Assembly: GCA_963556255.1 (NCBI GenBank)
Contig: OY744606.1
Location: 7,006,873 to 7,070,872, forward strand
From: Allolobophora icterica
Taxonomy: Eukaryota; Annelida; Clitellata; Crassiclitellata; Lumbricidae
Direction: 5' to 3'
Length of the DNA stretch: 64,000 bases
This document shows, piece by piece, positions 23,751 through 34,394 of this stretch. Made by a program: the position numbers and the translations under genes. How positions within the stretch are numbered: position 1 is the stretch's first letter; each line of letters begins with the position of its first letter. Under the pieces are notes generated by a model, which saw only the letters and a program-made list of their open reading frames with translations, did no database searches and had not been told where the DNA came from.

Positions 23751-23757
23751 GCAGGTA
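23600..23757. repeat. (GTCT)n microsatellite
   Basis: Imperfect GTCTGTGT units, pure at about 23720-23749. Confidence 0.9.
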
Positions 23758-24594
23758 ATATAAAACTAATACCTAATTTATGTATCGCCTTTGAGAGAGT
23801 TATCTACTTTTGTCTGCGGAAGAGGGTTCTTCCTGCGATGTGCGGACGTAGGTCAAGAGGTCAACGATTGCAGACAGATGGCGCCACAGGTCAAAGGTCG
23901 CGTCTTGTGGCCAATTGGCTCCCTGCACCCTCAGCACGCACGCACCCTCACAAGGGCGATTTTCAATGAATTTTCAATGAATTATGTATCGAATTTATCG
24001 GCCAAGATCCTTCTTAACCGCCACCCCCCGTTTTAATGGGTGCCACGCCACCGAAGATCCTTACCCCCCCCCCCATGTGCGGACCGCGCTACCCCTCGAC
24101 TGATTGATTCCCTGCTGGTCGCTATATAGACTGGAAACGCATCAGACAATGTGCCAGCGTATGTGCCTATGTGTGTAGCCCATATATGTGTCAATAAATG
24201 AATTTAACATAACATAGCAACATAACATAACATAACGTTTATTGGTCCAAATTACACATATTGATTTTCTTGACTACAACAGATTATTCAAACTGAACAT
24301 TTTAAAACCGGACACTTGCAAAGGCAAGTCTCACACGAGATGTGTCAAGGCAAGAGAAACTTTACTTGTTTAAGATAGTCAATCAAACAAGCAAAATAGA
24401 ATTTAGATAAACTTAATCAGTTTCTCCGATTAAAGTGCAGTTAAGATAAATTATGTGCGAATTCATGTACTTGCGTGTGGTTTGTGTATGTATTTGTGTA
24501 TATATTTGTGTACTCAAATCTACACTTCATCGAACAATCTGTCATGTGACTCATCTGTGCAGTTGTTTCTGTTGTCTTTGACAAGGTACAGTCT
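23758..24594. other. Unique DNA with (ACATA)n
   Basis: An ACATA pentamer run lies at about 24198-24237. A C-rich stretch is near 24064-24074. I see no gene. Confidence 0.5.
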
Positions 24595-25330
24595 TGAATG
24601 GCGGCCAATAAACTGCTCCTTAATCCATCAAACACTGAATTTCTGCTACTGGGCACTCCACAGCAACTTAAAATACTAGATCGGCTTAAGTCATTGAAAC
24701 TGGGATTCTCAGTTGTTGAACTGGTAAACGCTGCTCGTAACTTCGGCGTTATTTTCATTTCTATCATGTCTCTCACCGGCCATGTAAGCAGTATTTGTTA
24801 GTGTTCATTAATAACATACATATATGCACGATTTAGGCGTTATGTGCCAAAGTCTGCAAGGATATCAATGGCAAATGCATTGGGTTCCAGTGGTATCAAT
24901 AATCTAACATCCTGAAGCTGCAGAGAGTGCAAAACTCTTTGGCTAGAGCCATAACTAATAAATAAAAATTTTAACATATACCCATGTGCTTAAAGCTATT
25001 CATTGGCTTCCTGTTCAGCAAATAATTAGTTTCAACTTGTGACTCATAGCTTATAAAACTGTGAACTCTGGCCAGCCACAATACTTAAAATCAGTTCTTA
25101 TTCTCGAGACTTATCACTGTTCAACGAGGTCATCTGATTATCTTTGTCGGGTCATACCTAAATAAAGAACTGTTCTTGGTGAACGACCTTTTTCGTTTGC
25201 TGGATCTACTTTTTTGGAACTCTCTCCCACTGCCTGTGCTCTGTGATCAATCGATTATGTCATTTCGTTCTCAACTTTAAACTTGCCTCTTTCAAATTGC
25301 TTATCCACCATAGGCTGCCTCTCTGTTTTA
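24595..25330 (+). pseudogene. L2/CR1-like reverse transcriptase fragment
   Basis: The plus strand keeps several L2 blocks in order: LLLNPSNTEFLLLGTPQQL (24610-24666); RNFGVIFISIMSLTGHVSSI (about 24739-24798), the RNLGVIFD block; LQRVQNSLARAIT (about 24920-24960); HVLKAIHWLPVQQIISFNL (about 24983-25040); then GERPFSFAGSTFWNSLPLPV (about 25171-25230) and MSFRSQL (about 25258-25278). Stops and shifts interrupt the frame. The endonuclease and the RT palm before this point are absent. It runs head-on into the minus-strand RTE-like fragment that follows. Confidence 0.85.
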
Positions 25331-25404
25331 TGGATTAGCCATCTTTAACGTATCCATTTATACGTAGAGATCATGCTACGCTTTTGATTGGTTGCAAAAG
25401 GAGC

Positions 25405-26103
25405 TTGTCTTCAACCTTCCTCAAATCGAGGGTTGGTCGCTTCATGGACAAGTTTCCTCCATCTCCTCCTGTCCTCCGTCTCCGACAACACTTGATTGAA
25501 CGATAAATCCATCCAAGTTCTGATGTTGGTGAGCCATCCCATCCTCGGTCTTCCTTGTGCTCTTGCCCCTGGGACTGTACCCTGCACTATCTCTTTTTCC
25601 AGGCAGTCTCCCTTCTTCCTCATCAGGTGTCCAAAGTAAGAAAGCTTCCTTCGTTTGATCGAGTTAAACAAGCTTCTTTCTGTTCCTATCTTCTCCAGTA
25701 CCCATTCATTTGTTCTTTTTTCCGTCCACGATACTCTCAGAATCTGTCTCAAGCATTTCATTTCGAATGCTTCTATTCTTTCTTCGTCTCTTTTCTTTAT
25801 AGTCCAGCTTTCACAACCATATGTTGCCACTGGCCAGACAAGGGCCTTCATGAGTCGTAACTTAGTAGCCAGTTTTATGCTGTGACTCCTCCATATTTGC
25901 CTCAGTGCTGCCCCTGTGCTCAGTCCCCTTGCCAGTTTCTCTCTTATATCTCTGGTGCATTCTGCATCTTCAGTTACCAGCGATCCCAGATACCGAAAAA
26001 CGTCAACCTGTTCCAGTTTATTTCCTCCAACCTTTATGTTGCATGTTCTGCCTTTTAGCGTCTTCACCTTTGTTTTGTCCATATTTATCAGGAGCACCTG
26101 CTA
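25405..26103 (-). mobile_element. RTE-like endonuclease-RT LINE, 3' part of ORF, open for 228 codons
   Basis: The longest credible protein frame in the window runs 25411-26097 on the minus strand and ends with the stop after NPRFEEG. Visible blocks are NMDKTKV (start of the post-palm region), VDVFRYLGSLVTEDAE, PVATYGCESWTIKKRDEERI, RVSWTEKRTNEWVLEKIG, KLSYFGHLMRKKGD and GRPRMGWLTNIRTWMD. These are the C-terminal RT thumb and tail blocks of RTE-like elements often annotated as endonuclease-reverse transcriptase. The YADD motif and the endonuclease are missing, and a stop lies just upstream in this frame near 26104, so the piece is 5'-truncated. It has no own start: the first codon of the frame is a GTG inside the protein. 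An open frame of this length suggests that it is younger than its L2 neighbours. Clade assignment is inferred from motifs only. Confidence 0.85.
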
Positions 26104-26214
26104 CATATTCATTACTATTCATGCATATTCATCAGGCGTCGTCATTAAACGAAGCGTATCTACCCGGAGCAGATGCTCCATATATTGTGAACAGTAACCA
26201 TTTGAACGGATTCT
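26104..26214. other. Short unique spacer
   Basis: TATTCAT words lie at the truncation point of the LINE. Nothing else is seen. Confidence 0.35.
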
Positions 26215-26290
26215 GTGATTACGATTTGACTTGACTTTGCTGTGGGCATTATGGCAACAACGCTATAAAACTTGTTACATTACATTAGGA
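26215..26290 (+). mobile_element. L2/CR1-like LINE 3' end with ACATT tail
   Basis: CAACAACGCTATAAAACTTG is followed by TTACATTACATTA. Only the end remains. Confidence 0.5.
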
Positions 26291-26466
26291 GCACTAATAT
26301 ACCCATCTGTTAGACTACAGGAATGAAATTCCATTTTATCAAATATTATGACATGAGTTGGAATCCCTAGATGTTTGCTGTTCCGGCTTTTTTATTTTCA
26401 AATGTAATTACTTTTTACCTTTCCAATTAAATTGCCTTATACTGTAATCCGTATATTACCCACAGC

Positions 26467-26516
<50 letters not shown>

Positions 26517-26690
26517 GGCCTATATGTATATATATGATGAAATTTTTGAATGCATATACACATAAATATACACGTGCATACGCATTTATATATATACACA
26601 TAAATAGATACATATATATATTTATGTATACGTATATATATGTGAATTTATGTGTGTATATATATATGCATATATACTTCACTTTAGTCT
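26291..26690. repeat. AT-rich DNA with (TA)n tract
   Basis: A TA run at about 26469-26515, and mixed TATATACA words to 26690. Confidence 0.8.
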
Positions 26691-26749
26691 AACAAATGTA
26701 TGTATAAATATATCCCAAGAATCCGTTGGGTCCTAACCTGGAGTCGAAA

Positions 26750-26830
26750 CCAATTTGAATTGATATAGCGCCTATTTTAAGCTGAAGGCGACTGTGCGGC
26801 TTTTGTGTGGCACAAAGCAGTTTAAGAGAT
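26750..26830 (-). mobile_element. L2/CR1-like LINE 3' end
   Basis: On the minus strand AAATAGGCGCTATATCAATT is preceded by a UTR. There is no simple tail at this copy. Confidence 0.5.
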
Positions 26831-26834
26831 TTGC

Positions 26835-27115
26835 ATACATATTCATAATACATGATTGCATACATAGATAAACCTAAATACATCAAGAAATACATGCATG
26901 CATACTTGCATATATATTTACAAAAATACTTGCTTACATGCATATATACTTGCATACGTACATAGAGATATACATACAAACATACATACATACATACATA
27001 CCGACATTCGTACGCACATATGCTCTTACATACAATCATACATACATAGATATATACATACACATTCATACTTACGTGCGTGCATACATACATACATACA
27101 TACATATATACATAT

Positions 27116-27146
<31 letters not shown>

Positions 27147-27200
27147 CATACATACATACATACATACATACATACATACATACATACATACATACATACA

Positions 27201-27234
<34 letters not shown>

Positions 27235-27300
27235 CATACATACATACATATATACATACATACATACATACATGCGTACATACATACAAGCATACGTACG
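26835..27300. repeat. (CATA)n microsatellite
   Basis: Imperfect from 26835, nearly pure at about 27082-27280, interrupted by TATATA words. Confidence 0.93.
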
Positions 27301-27304
27301 TATA

Positions 27305-28697
27305 TGGGTCATTATCCGAAATGTTACAAATTTCGTCTCCGAAAAAACATTTTTTTTCCCCAAAATTGGTTGCAAGTGTTTTTTAGTCATGTACATAGTT
27401 GAATTTAACTAATTTGAAAGAAATCCACTATATTTTTAATCATAAGTTGATTTTTTTTCAGAATTTATGAAGTAAAAACTCCTCTTTTTTTCATTACAGT
27501 CCGACCTTTTTGTGTAATCATATTTAATCACAGGGACCTGAAATATTCCTCTGGTGCTTATAAAATGGCAATTTCCTAAAAGTAGATGATACCAGCATTA
27601 AGTAGGAATACAACAGGCCTTTCCTTCACATAGTATATTAGTCTGGTGTCAAGAAATTAAGACATTTTTCGAAATAATTCAAAAAGAGGAAATATTATTT
27701 TTAACTGCAGAAAAAAACCTGTGCAGCATTAGCTATAACTGCATGTTATATGCATTAGATACAAGTTGAACAACATTTTAGGAGTTGCTAGTAAATTCTA
27801 ATTACATGCAATTTATTTTTATATCAAATAATTCACAAAAATACATGTAATTCACTCTTAGTAATGCGTCATTACCATCCGTGGCAAGATGCGACTGTCA
27901 TGAGAAAATAGCAGAAATCTGATCTATACGGATGGTAATGATGAAAAACGCCCGCTGGATGGTAATGACAAAATGATGAAATTTATGACAACCGTCAAAT
28001 ATTTTCACTTGAATAACTCCATCAGATAAGTAATTTAAATCAGTTCAACAAAAGCGGTAAATAAAATAAGTTGTCAATGTTATTATCTACCTAAACCAGG
28101 AAATACAACACGAGATGGTAATGAAACAGAAATTTACTTTTTTGTAATTTGGAACACACAAACTTAAATTAAAAATAAAACATTATGAATTTCAACACAA
28201 ATCTGTGTGATTCCATTAATAGTTGACAATAAATATCTTGTTCCTGATGTTTTTCTTTTAGTAAGTGAGCACGTTCTCTAAAAGTTATAGGCTTCCCAAA
28301 AATTGAGATGGCTATGATGCTTATTTCTATGGATAAGTATTAATAGGCCCCAAAACAAATAAATGTTACGAAAATGAGTCTAAATGTTTAATTATTGCAT
28401 ATGCTAGCTACTAATTAATCAAAATAATATACCTTTGTAACAGGTTGTAATGGAATAAATTTGCGTAAAAGCTGAATTTAATGCATTGTACACCGTCTCG
28501 GACAGAGGATGGTAGTGATATTTTGTATACATTTAGTAATTTATTTCTAAATTTCCAAAATCTAGCAGCTAAAACAATGATGGGAAATGTTAATCTGCTC
28601 ATTCTTTGAAGGATAGGCAAAAAAATTTGAAGACATTATCGAAAAAACGCACAAAACCAGCATGGGACATCGATTCTGCACTTTTCGGATAATGACC
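27305..28697. mobile_element. Non-autonomous TIR element of about 1.4 kb
   Basis: The left end TGGGTCATTATCCGAAA (27305-27321) is repeated inverted at the right end (28681-28697, TTCGGATAATGACCCA with one more base outside). No transposase frame is seen. Inside, the motif GGATGGTAATGA or its complement occurs at about 27869-27882 (inverted), 27928-27941, 27957-27970 and, weaker, 28112. The element splits a CATA/ATGT-rich site. I cannot define a clean target duplication, so the superfamily is unknown. Confidence 0.65.
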
Positions 28698-28872
28698 CAC
28701 ATAATTATGTATGTATGAATATATGTATGTTTGTCATATTCTGGCGCTTTTGAGACATATCGAAAGAGCAGTATTAATAATTGGATACATAGACGCATAT
28801 TCATCTTAACTGATTAACTAATTATTTAATTGTTTACTAAATTACCTAACACTTCTGATGTACTTGTGCATT
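28698..28872. other. AT-rich spacer
   Basis: Begins with ATGTATG words, possibly the other half of the host microsatellite of the preceding element. Confidence 0.4.
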
Positions 28873-29312
28873 AAATATTGGGTTCTTGTCGGTTAATTCA
28901 CCGCCACAGTTTACCACCATATATGACCGTATATTCCCCTATATTTACTCACGGGTTTTCAGTGACGTCAGAAGAGAGGAGTTATATAGCGAAAGTAGGG
29001 TCGTTTAGGGCTCAGGGTTAGCGAAAGTAGGGTCGTTTAGGGCTCAGGGTAAGCGAAAGTAGGGTCGTTTAGGGCTCAGTGTTAGGGCTGTTGTTGTCGA
29101 TGTAATGTTGCTCGATGATGGAATTCAGGGTTAGTGTAATGATGGTAGCTTAGTGAGATTCAGGGTTAATGTAAGGGCGGGATTTTAATGAAAGCCAGGT
29201 TTAAGGTTGCGAAGAATTCCCGTATCACAGTCACATCATGTCCGCGGGCAAAATCCCCCAGTCTGTGTAGTATGTGTGTGGCGGTGAATTAACCGACAAG
29301 TACCAAATATTG
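28873..29312. mobile_element. MITE with 28-bp TIRs and perfect 8-bp TSD
   Basis: The element is 28881-29304 (424 bp). Its ends read GGTTCTTGTCGGTTAATTCA on the left and, inverted, GGTACTTGTCGGTTAATTCA on the right. The match continues through CCGCCACA, giving 28 bp with one mismatch. The perfect direct repeat AAATATTG lies at 28873-28880 and 29305-29312. There is no transposase frame. The GGT end and 8-bp TSD are shared with the MITE at 397-824, though the rest of the TIR differs. Confidence 0.88.
28989..29084. repeat. Three tandem 32-bp repeats inside the MITE
   Basis: Units at 28989-29020, 29021-29052 and 29053-29084 begin GCGAAAGTAGGGTCGTTTAG. Two point differences are seen. Confidence 0.95.
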
Positions 29313-29498
29313 TATTAGACATTTAGTATTACAAGCTACAAAAATATTGTGTTTAGGTAATTATATGCAACGCTTGTACATATAGACCAATAAACTTATA
29401 ATAAATATAATATATTCCTATACAAATATTGTTTATATATATAGTCCTATATTGTTTAAGGTATTACCGCCATACATGCATATATATACATATATATG

Positions 29499-29533
<35 letters not shown>

Positions 29534-29554
29534 CCTTAGATACGTGCATATAAT
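29313..29554. repeat. AT-rich DNA with (TA)n
   Basis: TA/TATG tract at about 29478-29533. Confidence 0.75.
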
Positions 29555-29650
29555 ATATTGTAACATGGCAAAGATGATTAGCGTCGTCCTCCTCCCTTCT
29601 TCAGGCTTGGGACTGGCACTACCACAGGTAGGGTAATGGCGGGGTTGCTG
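29555..29650 (+). repeat. Interspersed family A copy
   Basis: GATGATTAGCGTCGTCCTCC, then CAGGCTTGGGACTGGCACTA. See 34004-34152 for the family. Confidence 0.75.
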
Positions 29651-31200
29651 CAATTGACTTATGCAATGGTTTCGAAGTAAGGCGTTTTAAAGGTGTTTAA
29701 ATTGAGGTGTCTACATTTCATATAGTAGATCCTAGTGTTCACCAGAATAATAAATAATATTGTTAAGGTAAGGCCGACGTCAACGGCTTTGGTAACCAAA
29801 GACATCCTTACATCATGGAAATGCTATTAGTATGGTCCCTAAATGGCGTGACACCAATACAAACGGGCAGCGGTGGTGAAGGATCTCACTGGATCAAATC
29901 ATTGGAAAGTGAGCAGGGTCCTTGGCCGTACGGTCGCTATATAAATTCGTATTCAACTACATCTTGTGGCCGATAGGTCGTTAAGGTCGATCTCACATCA
30001 TTCTTCAGCACGTTGTACTAATAATTATCAAATGCAGTTGATGAATATATAGCTTTTAATAAAGCTTTTTAAAGGTGTCTTATTGAACTGTATGTTTTAT
30101 GCAGTGCCATCCAATGTTTAACAATATTCTATGTCTATTACTTTGACTTTAGCTTAAGTTATAATTAATGGTTTGGAAGATGGAGAGAAAAGAGGCGATT
30201 GTATGTGTAGTTTTTGCTCAACGACGCTTTAGTCGTAGGGAAAATGACTATAGCGTCGCCTTCTTCATTTATCCAGGTTTCGTAAAGACATGTCCCGAAT
30301 ATGCAGCAGTCGTGGTGTTAAAATGATGCTAATTGCAGTAATAGGGCCTACATATGTTTAAGATGTTAAAACTTCATACTACTAAATGAAATGCAATCAT
30401 GGCATTTACACACCTTTAATACGTTTTGACTGATGCTTTATTAAAAACTGACCTCAATCTCGAGTGTTTGTAGAATAGCAGGTAAGGCTGATATCAACGG
30501 CCGTGGCAGCCATAAAATGTCTTTTATACAAAGGAAATATAAGTGCTATTAATTCTTTGAAGAACTCCCCATTGTCCGTATTCTGGTAGTGCCAGTCCCA
30601 AACCCTGGACAGAGGAGGGCGACGCTCATCGTCTCTGTTATAATACAGTGTTGTTAAACAATAACTACCTACCTACCCAGAAACACCCTGAATTCATCTA
30701 TGCAGGTAGTTGATGCAATTGTCATTTTAGACTCTTTCATTTACTGTAAAAGTCTATATAGGCAACATGATAATAACGCTTGATTTTTAAACGCTTCTAT
30801 AAGGGGCTTCCTGGAGGATTCCAACTGTTTAGCGACATCTTATGCCATCAAAGGCCAGGGGCGTTGATATAGAAAAGCATGCGTAGAGCAGTTCCCAGCG
30901 TTTAACAAATTTGAATGGCTGCCAGGGCCGTTGACGTCTACCTTGCCACACGAACCAAATCACTGGTTTCCAATTCAAATACACGAACTTATAGTGTCGG
31001 TGAAAACCATATAGAAGGTGTCTAAATGGAGTATTAATTTCATTCAGTAATATCATTCCTTGACCACATTTAGGGACTGACACGCACGTCTGGTAACGCC
31101 GAAATGAGTAAATGTTGCTTCCATTAATACTTATCTTTGATCTTGTGAAAATATATGTGTTTTGTGTACTTTAGAAAGGTGTCCAGCGTTTAGGTTGCTA
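29651..31200. repeat. Mosaic of family A and family B repeat fragments
   Basis: Family B (core CGGCCGTTGACGTCGACGTT or its complement) is at about 29764-29815 and 30481-30535 in complement, and 30920-30950 in the plus sense. Family A is at about 30218-30300 (plus) and 30585-30660 (minus). The phrase TTTAAAGGTGT precedes several pieces. The fragments are in both orientations. No coding gene is visible in this 1.5 kb. Confidence 0.6.
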
Positions 31201-31833
31201 ACGGTCGTTTCTGCGATACAATCGTGGTGAATACGTTTCTACCTATCTAGAAACGCACCTCAAAATAGAAAAAAACTTTCTTACCCTTAGGCCTACTTTG
31301 CACTGTTCTCTGCTGATTTTCATAAATATACAGGTTTGACAAGCCAGCAAAACTAAACTACCCTTAATTGTCTCAAAGAAGATACTGAAAAGTCAAGAAG
31401 CAATACGCATAAGCACCTGGACCGAATCTATACAGGTAGGTGTGGCTACATGAACAAACCAATTAATAATTATTTCAAGTTTTTACAACGAATGGTGGAA
31501 ATAATTATTTTAAATTCAACGAAATAGTAATTTGAAATAGATCAGGAGATAGGAATTACGCACGTATAATATTCTACGTAATAGGATATTAAACAAAACT
31601 ATGCATAACGTTACAAAGTGAAGCACATTTTGAAAATGGAATAATTGTAAACTGTACTTGTATTATTTCATATTAAATTATTTAAAAATTGTAAATGCTA
31701 AAATTAAATGAGTATTTAGTCAAAGCAACAAAGGTAACAGTTTCTGTACATCATCGATATGATGCTTCGATTCATATTGATAAATTTGAGCATAATACAT
31801 ACTCTAACAATTGCATGTATGCATGTATGCATG
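31201..31833. other. Unique AT-rich DNA
   Basis: Nothing is recognised apart from a short GCATGTAT run at its right end. Confidence 0.45.
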
Positions 31834-31985
31834 TATGCATGCATAGGCGCAGATTCTGGGGGGCAGCCGGGGAAAGTCCCCCCAATAATTGAGATGGACT
31901 GTACATTTAATGCAACAAGTGTAGAATAAATCACCAAATGCCCCACCCCCAATAGTTTGGACAAGTTTACGCCAGTGTATGCATG
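31834..31985. mobile_element. Short hAT-like MITE with perfect 8-bp TSD
   Basis: The element is 31842-31977 (136 bp), flanked by TATGCATG at 31834-31841 and 31978-31985. Ends are CATAGGCGCAGATTCTG and, inverted, CACTGGCGTAAACTTGT, which share CA--GGCG-A-A. The GGGGGGCAGCCGGGG and CCCCACCCCC blocks inside are also roughly inverted. The TSD is a palindrome within a GCATGTAT-rich site, so it is slightly less decisive. Confidence 0.75.
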
Positions 31986-31993
31986 CATATATG

Positions 31994-32024
<31 letters not shown>

Positions 32025-32429
32025 GTTTGATTGCATATACATGTATGTAGCTGCGCATATATGTATATAATTATATGTGTGTGCTCGCAAAAGTATAGCC
32101 TGCAGGCTAGCGACTTGTAATGTTAGTAGACGATATATTAACATTGAATGAATTGTATGTATATATGTGTGTAGGCATAGATTTATATATATATATATCT
32201 ATATATATATATATTATATGTATGTGTTGGTGAGCACATATAAATATATATCATGTGTATACATGTATTAAGTTAATGCATATTTGCGCAAGTGAGCATA
32301 AATGTATACTGATACATTGTGGTTTAGTCTACGTATGTACATGACATTGTGTATAATATTTGAGTATGAATGTGTGTGCATTTATAAGTACAGATATACA
32401 TGTATTTAGTCAAATATTTCATATTTTTG
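31986..32429. other. AT-rich DNA with TA tracts
   Basis: TA tracts near 31996-32026 and 32185-32220. Confidence 0.6.
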
Positions 32430-33985
32430 GCTATGTACGTACTCATCATTTGCGTGAATATTTATGTATGCACATACAATGGCTAATCCTTTAGAACTTA
32501 GCCAATTATTTTCTATTTTCTAAATTTGAATTTGAAAATTTAAATTTAAATTTGTATATATTGCTTCCAGTGCGTTATGTATAGAAATAAATATTTACAG
32601 TTGTGTCTGCTTGAAATCTCGTAGGATGTCTACTTTTCTGTTTAACGACACTGTTTCTTAAAAAGGATTAATACTCGTTACCCTCCTCTATCATCCAGGC
32701 TTCGGTCTGGCACCATCCGAGCACGGCGGTATTTTAACCACGCATAAGATTGAAAATTGAATTGAGGACTACGCGCCCGTTGGCTTTATATAAAATGTTG
32801 TTGGCTTCAGTTTTAAAGGTGTGTTCTGAAAACATTTTCAGTGTTTAACGACATCTTACGGCGGCCCGAGCCTTTAACGTCGATGTTACTTTTCTGAAGG
32901 CAGACGCCAGCATTCGGCGTTTGCGAACTGTTTATGACTATATATAATATAATGAGAGTCAGTTATAAAAGGTGTCTAAGGACAACGCTGTTTTCGCCAT
33001 CATTTAGCGATATCTTACAGCTAGCAGAACCGTTGATGCTGACGATATATCTTCCTATGCCCTGCAAACCTCTCAACCCTCCTACATTCACCATCCAACC
33101 GCCCAGATCTACTCGATCCTCATCACACCTTTTTCGGTCTCGGCCGCCAGTGTCCTTCTCTCTGAAAATCTGCAACCACTCCTTGATCTACGCTGCACCT
33201 GCTCTTTGGAACGAACTCTTCCAGCTATCCTAATTTGATCCTACTCCTGCACTACCCCATGACCACCACCACCGCCACCACCGAATTACACTTTAGTGCA
33301 GCGGTTCTCAACCTTTTGAGACTCAAGGACCACTTTTAAACTTTGTGTCTCAGTCGCGGACCACCACTAAAAATTGTTCCACAAACAAATTAATACAAAA
33401 GAAATTTTTGCCATAAATCCGCGTATTATTAGTTTAATGGTGCCATTTAGCCGATTCTAGCGATTGAAATTTTTTTTAAATTAAAAATTGACAAAATTTG
33501 TCTCTTCCCAGGTTTTTAATAATAAAAAAATATAAATTATAGACCTTGCTCGCGGACCACCAGGCAGATGGCCGCGGACCACCAGTGGTCCGCGGACCAC
33601 AGGTTGAGAACCGCTGCTTTAGTGCAATGCTGTCTCCTCGGTGGGTGACCTCCCCGGACTCTGACCTGGCACCGGAACGGACAAAGTAACCTGGCTATTG
33701 CGGTCTTGATTTTATATAGCGCCGGTCATTAAACTGGTCTTCCTGATATGGCTTTTATGTGGCCCTGAAACTTTTTGGATCTTTACGTTACATTACACGC
33801 ATTCATTTGTTGGTGAAAAACACACAACATCTGACATTAACGTGCTGTTGATCATTATATAAAGTTTCGGTGTAATTAGTTATAAAGGTGTCTAAAGCCA
33901 AAATTGTTTTTCACCATTATTTAGCGACATCTTAGGGCTACCGAAGCCGTTGACGTCGACGTTGCATCTTTCCAGAAGTAACTTT
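32430..33985 (+). repeat. Composite duplicated unit, copy 1
   Basis: Order: AT-rich start (AAATTTGAATTTGAAAATTT near 32520-32545); family A at 32638-32740; a TTTTAAAGGTGT block; family B at 32955-33045; an L2/CR1-like LINE 3' end from about 33060 (PPTFTIQPPRSTRSSSHL and APALWNELFQLS readable to about 33231) through its UTR to 33790; then family B again at 33870-33985. Copies 2 and 3 (38385-39885 and 39886-41300) share this order and the same LINE junction near 33055. This copy lacks the minus-strand LINE insertion present in copies 2 and 3, and it alone holds the hAT MITE at 33299-33616. Confidence 0.8.
33291..33624. mobile_element. hAT (Charlie-like ends) MITE with perfect TSD
   Basis: The element is 33299-33616 (318 bp). 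The 16-bp perfect TIRs are CAGCGGTTCTCAACCT, and the target duplication is CTTTAGTG at 33291-33298 and 33617-33624. CAGnGGTTCTCAACC ends are well known from hAT/Charlie-type elements. The related uninterrupted sites in copies 2 and 3 (near 39565-39590 and 40970-40990) act as empty sites, so insertion into this copy is certain. No transposase is encoded. Confidence 0.95.
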
Positions 33986-34003
33986 CTAAAACAATTATGA
34001 CCG

Positions 34004-34152
34004 TAATAGTTTTAGTTTAACGACACTTTGTGATTAAAAGATCATCATCGCCTTCCTCCTTTATCCAGGCTTGGGACTGGCACTGCCTGGATAAAGAGGA
34101 GGGCGACGCTAACGATATTTGTTATCACAGTGTCGTTAAACTGAAACTATTA
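34004..34152. mobile_element. Family A foldback form, 66-bp inverted arms
   Basis: The left arm (34004-34069) begins TAATAGTTTTAGTTTAACGA. The right arm (34086-34152) is its inverted partner, beginning TAATAGTTTCAGTTTAACGA. The 16-bp loop is CTTGGGACTGGCACTG. Single-arm copies across the window read TTTAACGACGCTGTG, then GTCGCCCTCCTC, then CCAGGCTTGGGACTGGCACT. They occur at 21012, 29555, 30218, 30585, 32638, 35250, 38590, 40142, 47118, 50585 and 58366, in both orientations. Some RTE-type LINE 3' ends contain a similar GGGACTGGCAC piece, so these may be LINE ends rather than a DNA transposon. Confidence 0.65.
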
Positions 34153-34194
34153 CACTAAGTGTCACAACTGAAGGGCTGAGTTCAATAACCAGGA

Positions 34195-34270
34195 TGGGGG
34201 ATAGAGTAATGGTAACACTCATGGCCAGGAGAGCATTAGATTCGCGGTTCGATTCCCAAAACCCTCCTTT
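34195..34270 (+). mobile_element. Possible tRNA-derived SINE head
   Basis: AGAGTAATGGTAACACTC (A-box-like) is followed about 45 bp on by the B box GGTTCGATTCC. The stems do not close as a tRNA. It is a decayed tRNA pseudogene or SINE head. Confidence 0.4.
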
Positions 34271-34394
34271 AGGGCGGCGCCTTGCATGGCTGTCAAACCG
34301 CTTTTTAAATTAAAATCTTGATTGTACTGTCATATTATGATCAGATGGCTAGGGAGAGAACTCGCATAGTCGAAATCATATGCCAATGAAGCAC

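Noticed and set aside
27305..28697. Tc1/mariner element (TA target)
   Set aside because: No TA duplication directly outside the inverted ends and no transposase frame.
28989..29084. Interstitial telomere repeat (TTAGGG words)
   Set aside because: The TTAGGG words are part of a 32-bp unit inside a MITE and are not in tandem with each other.
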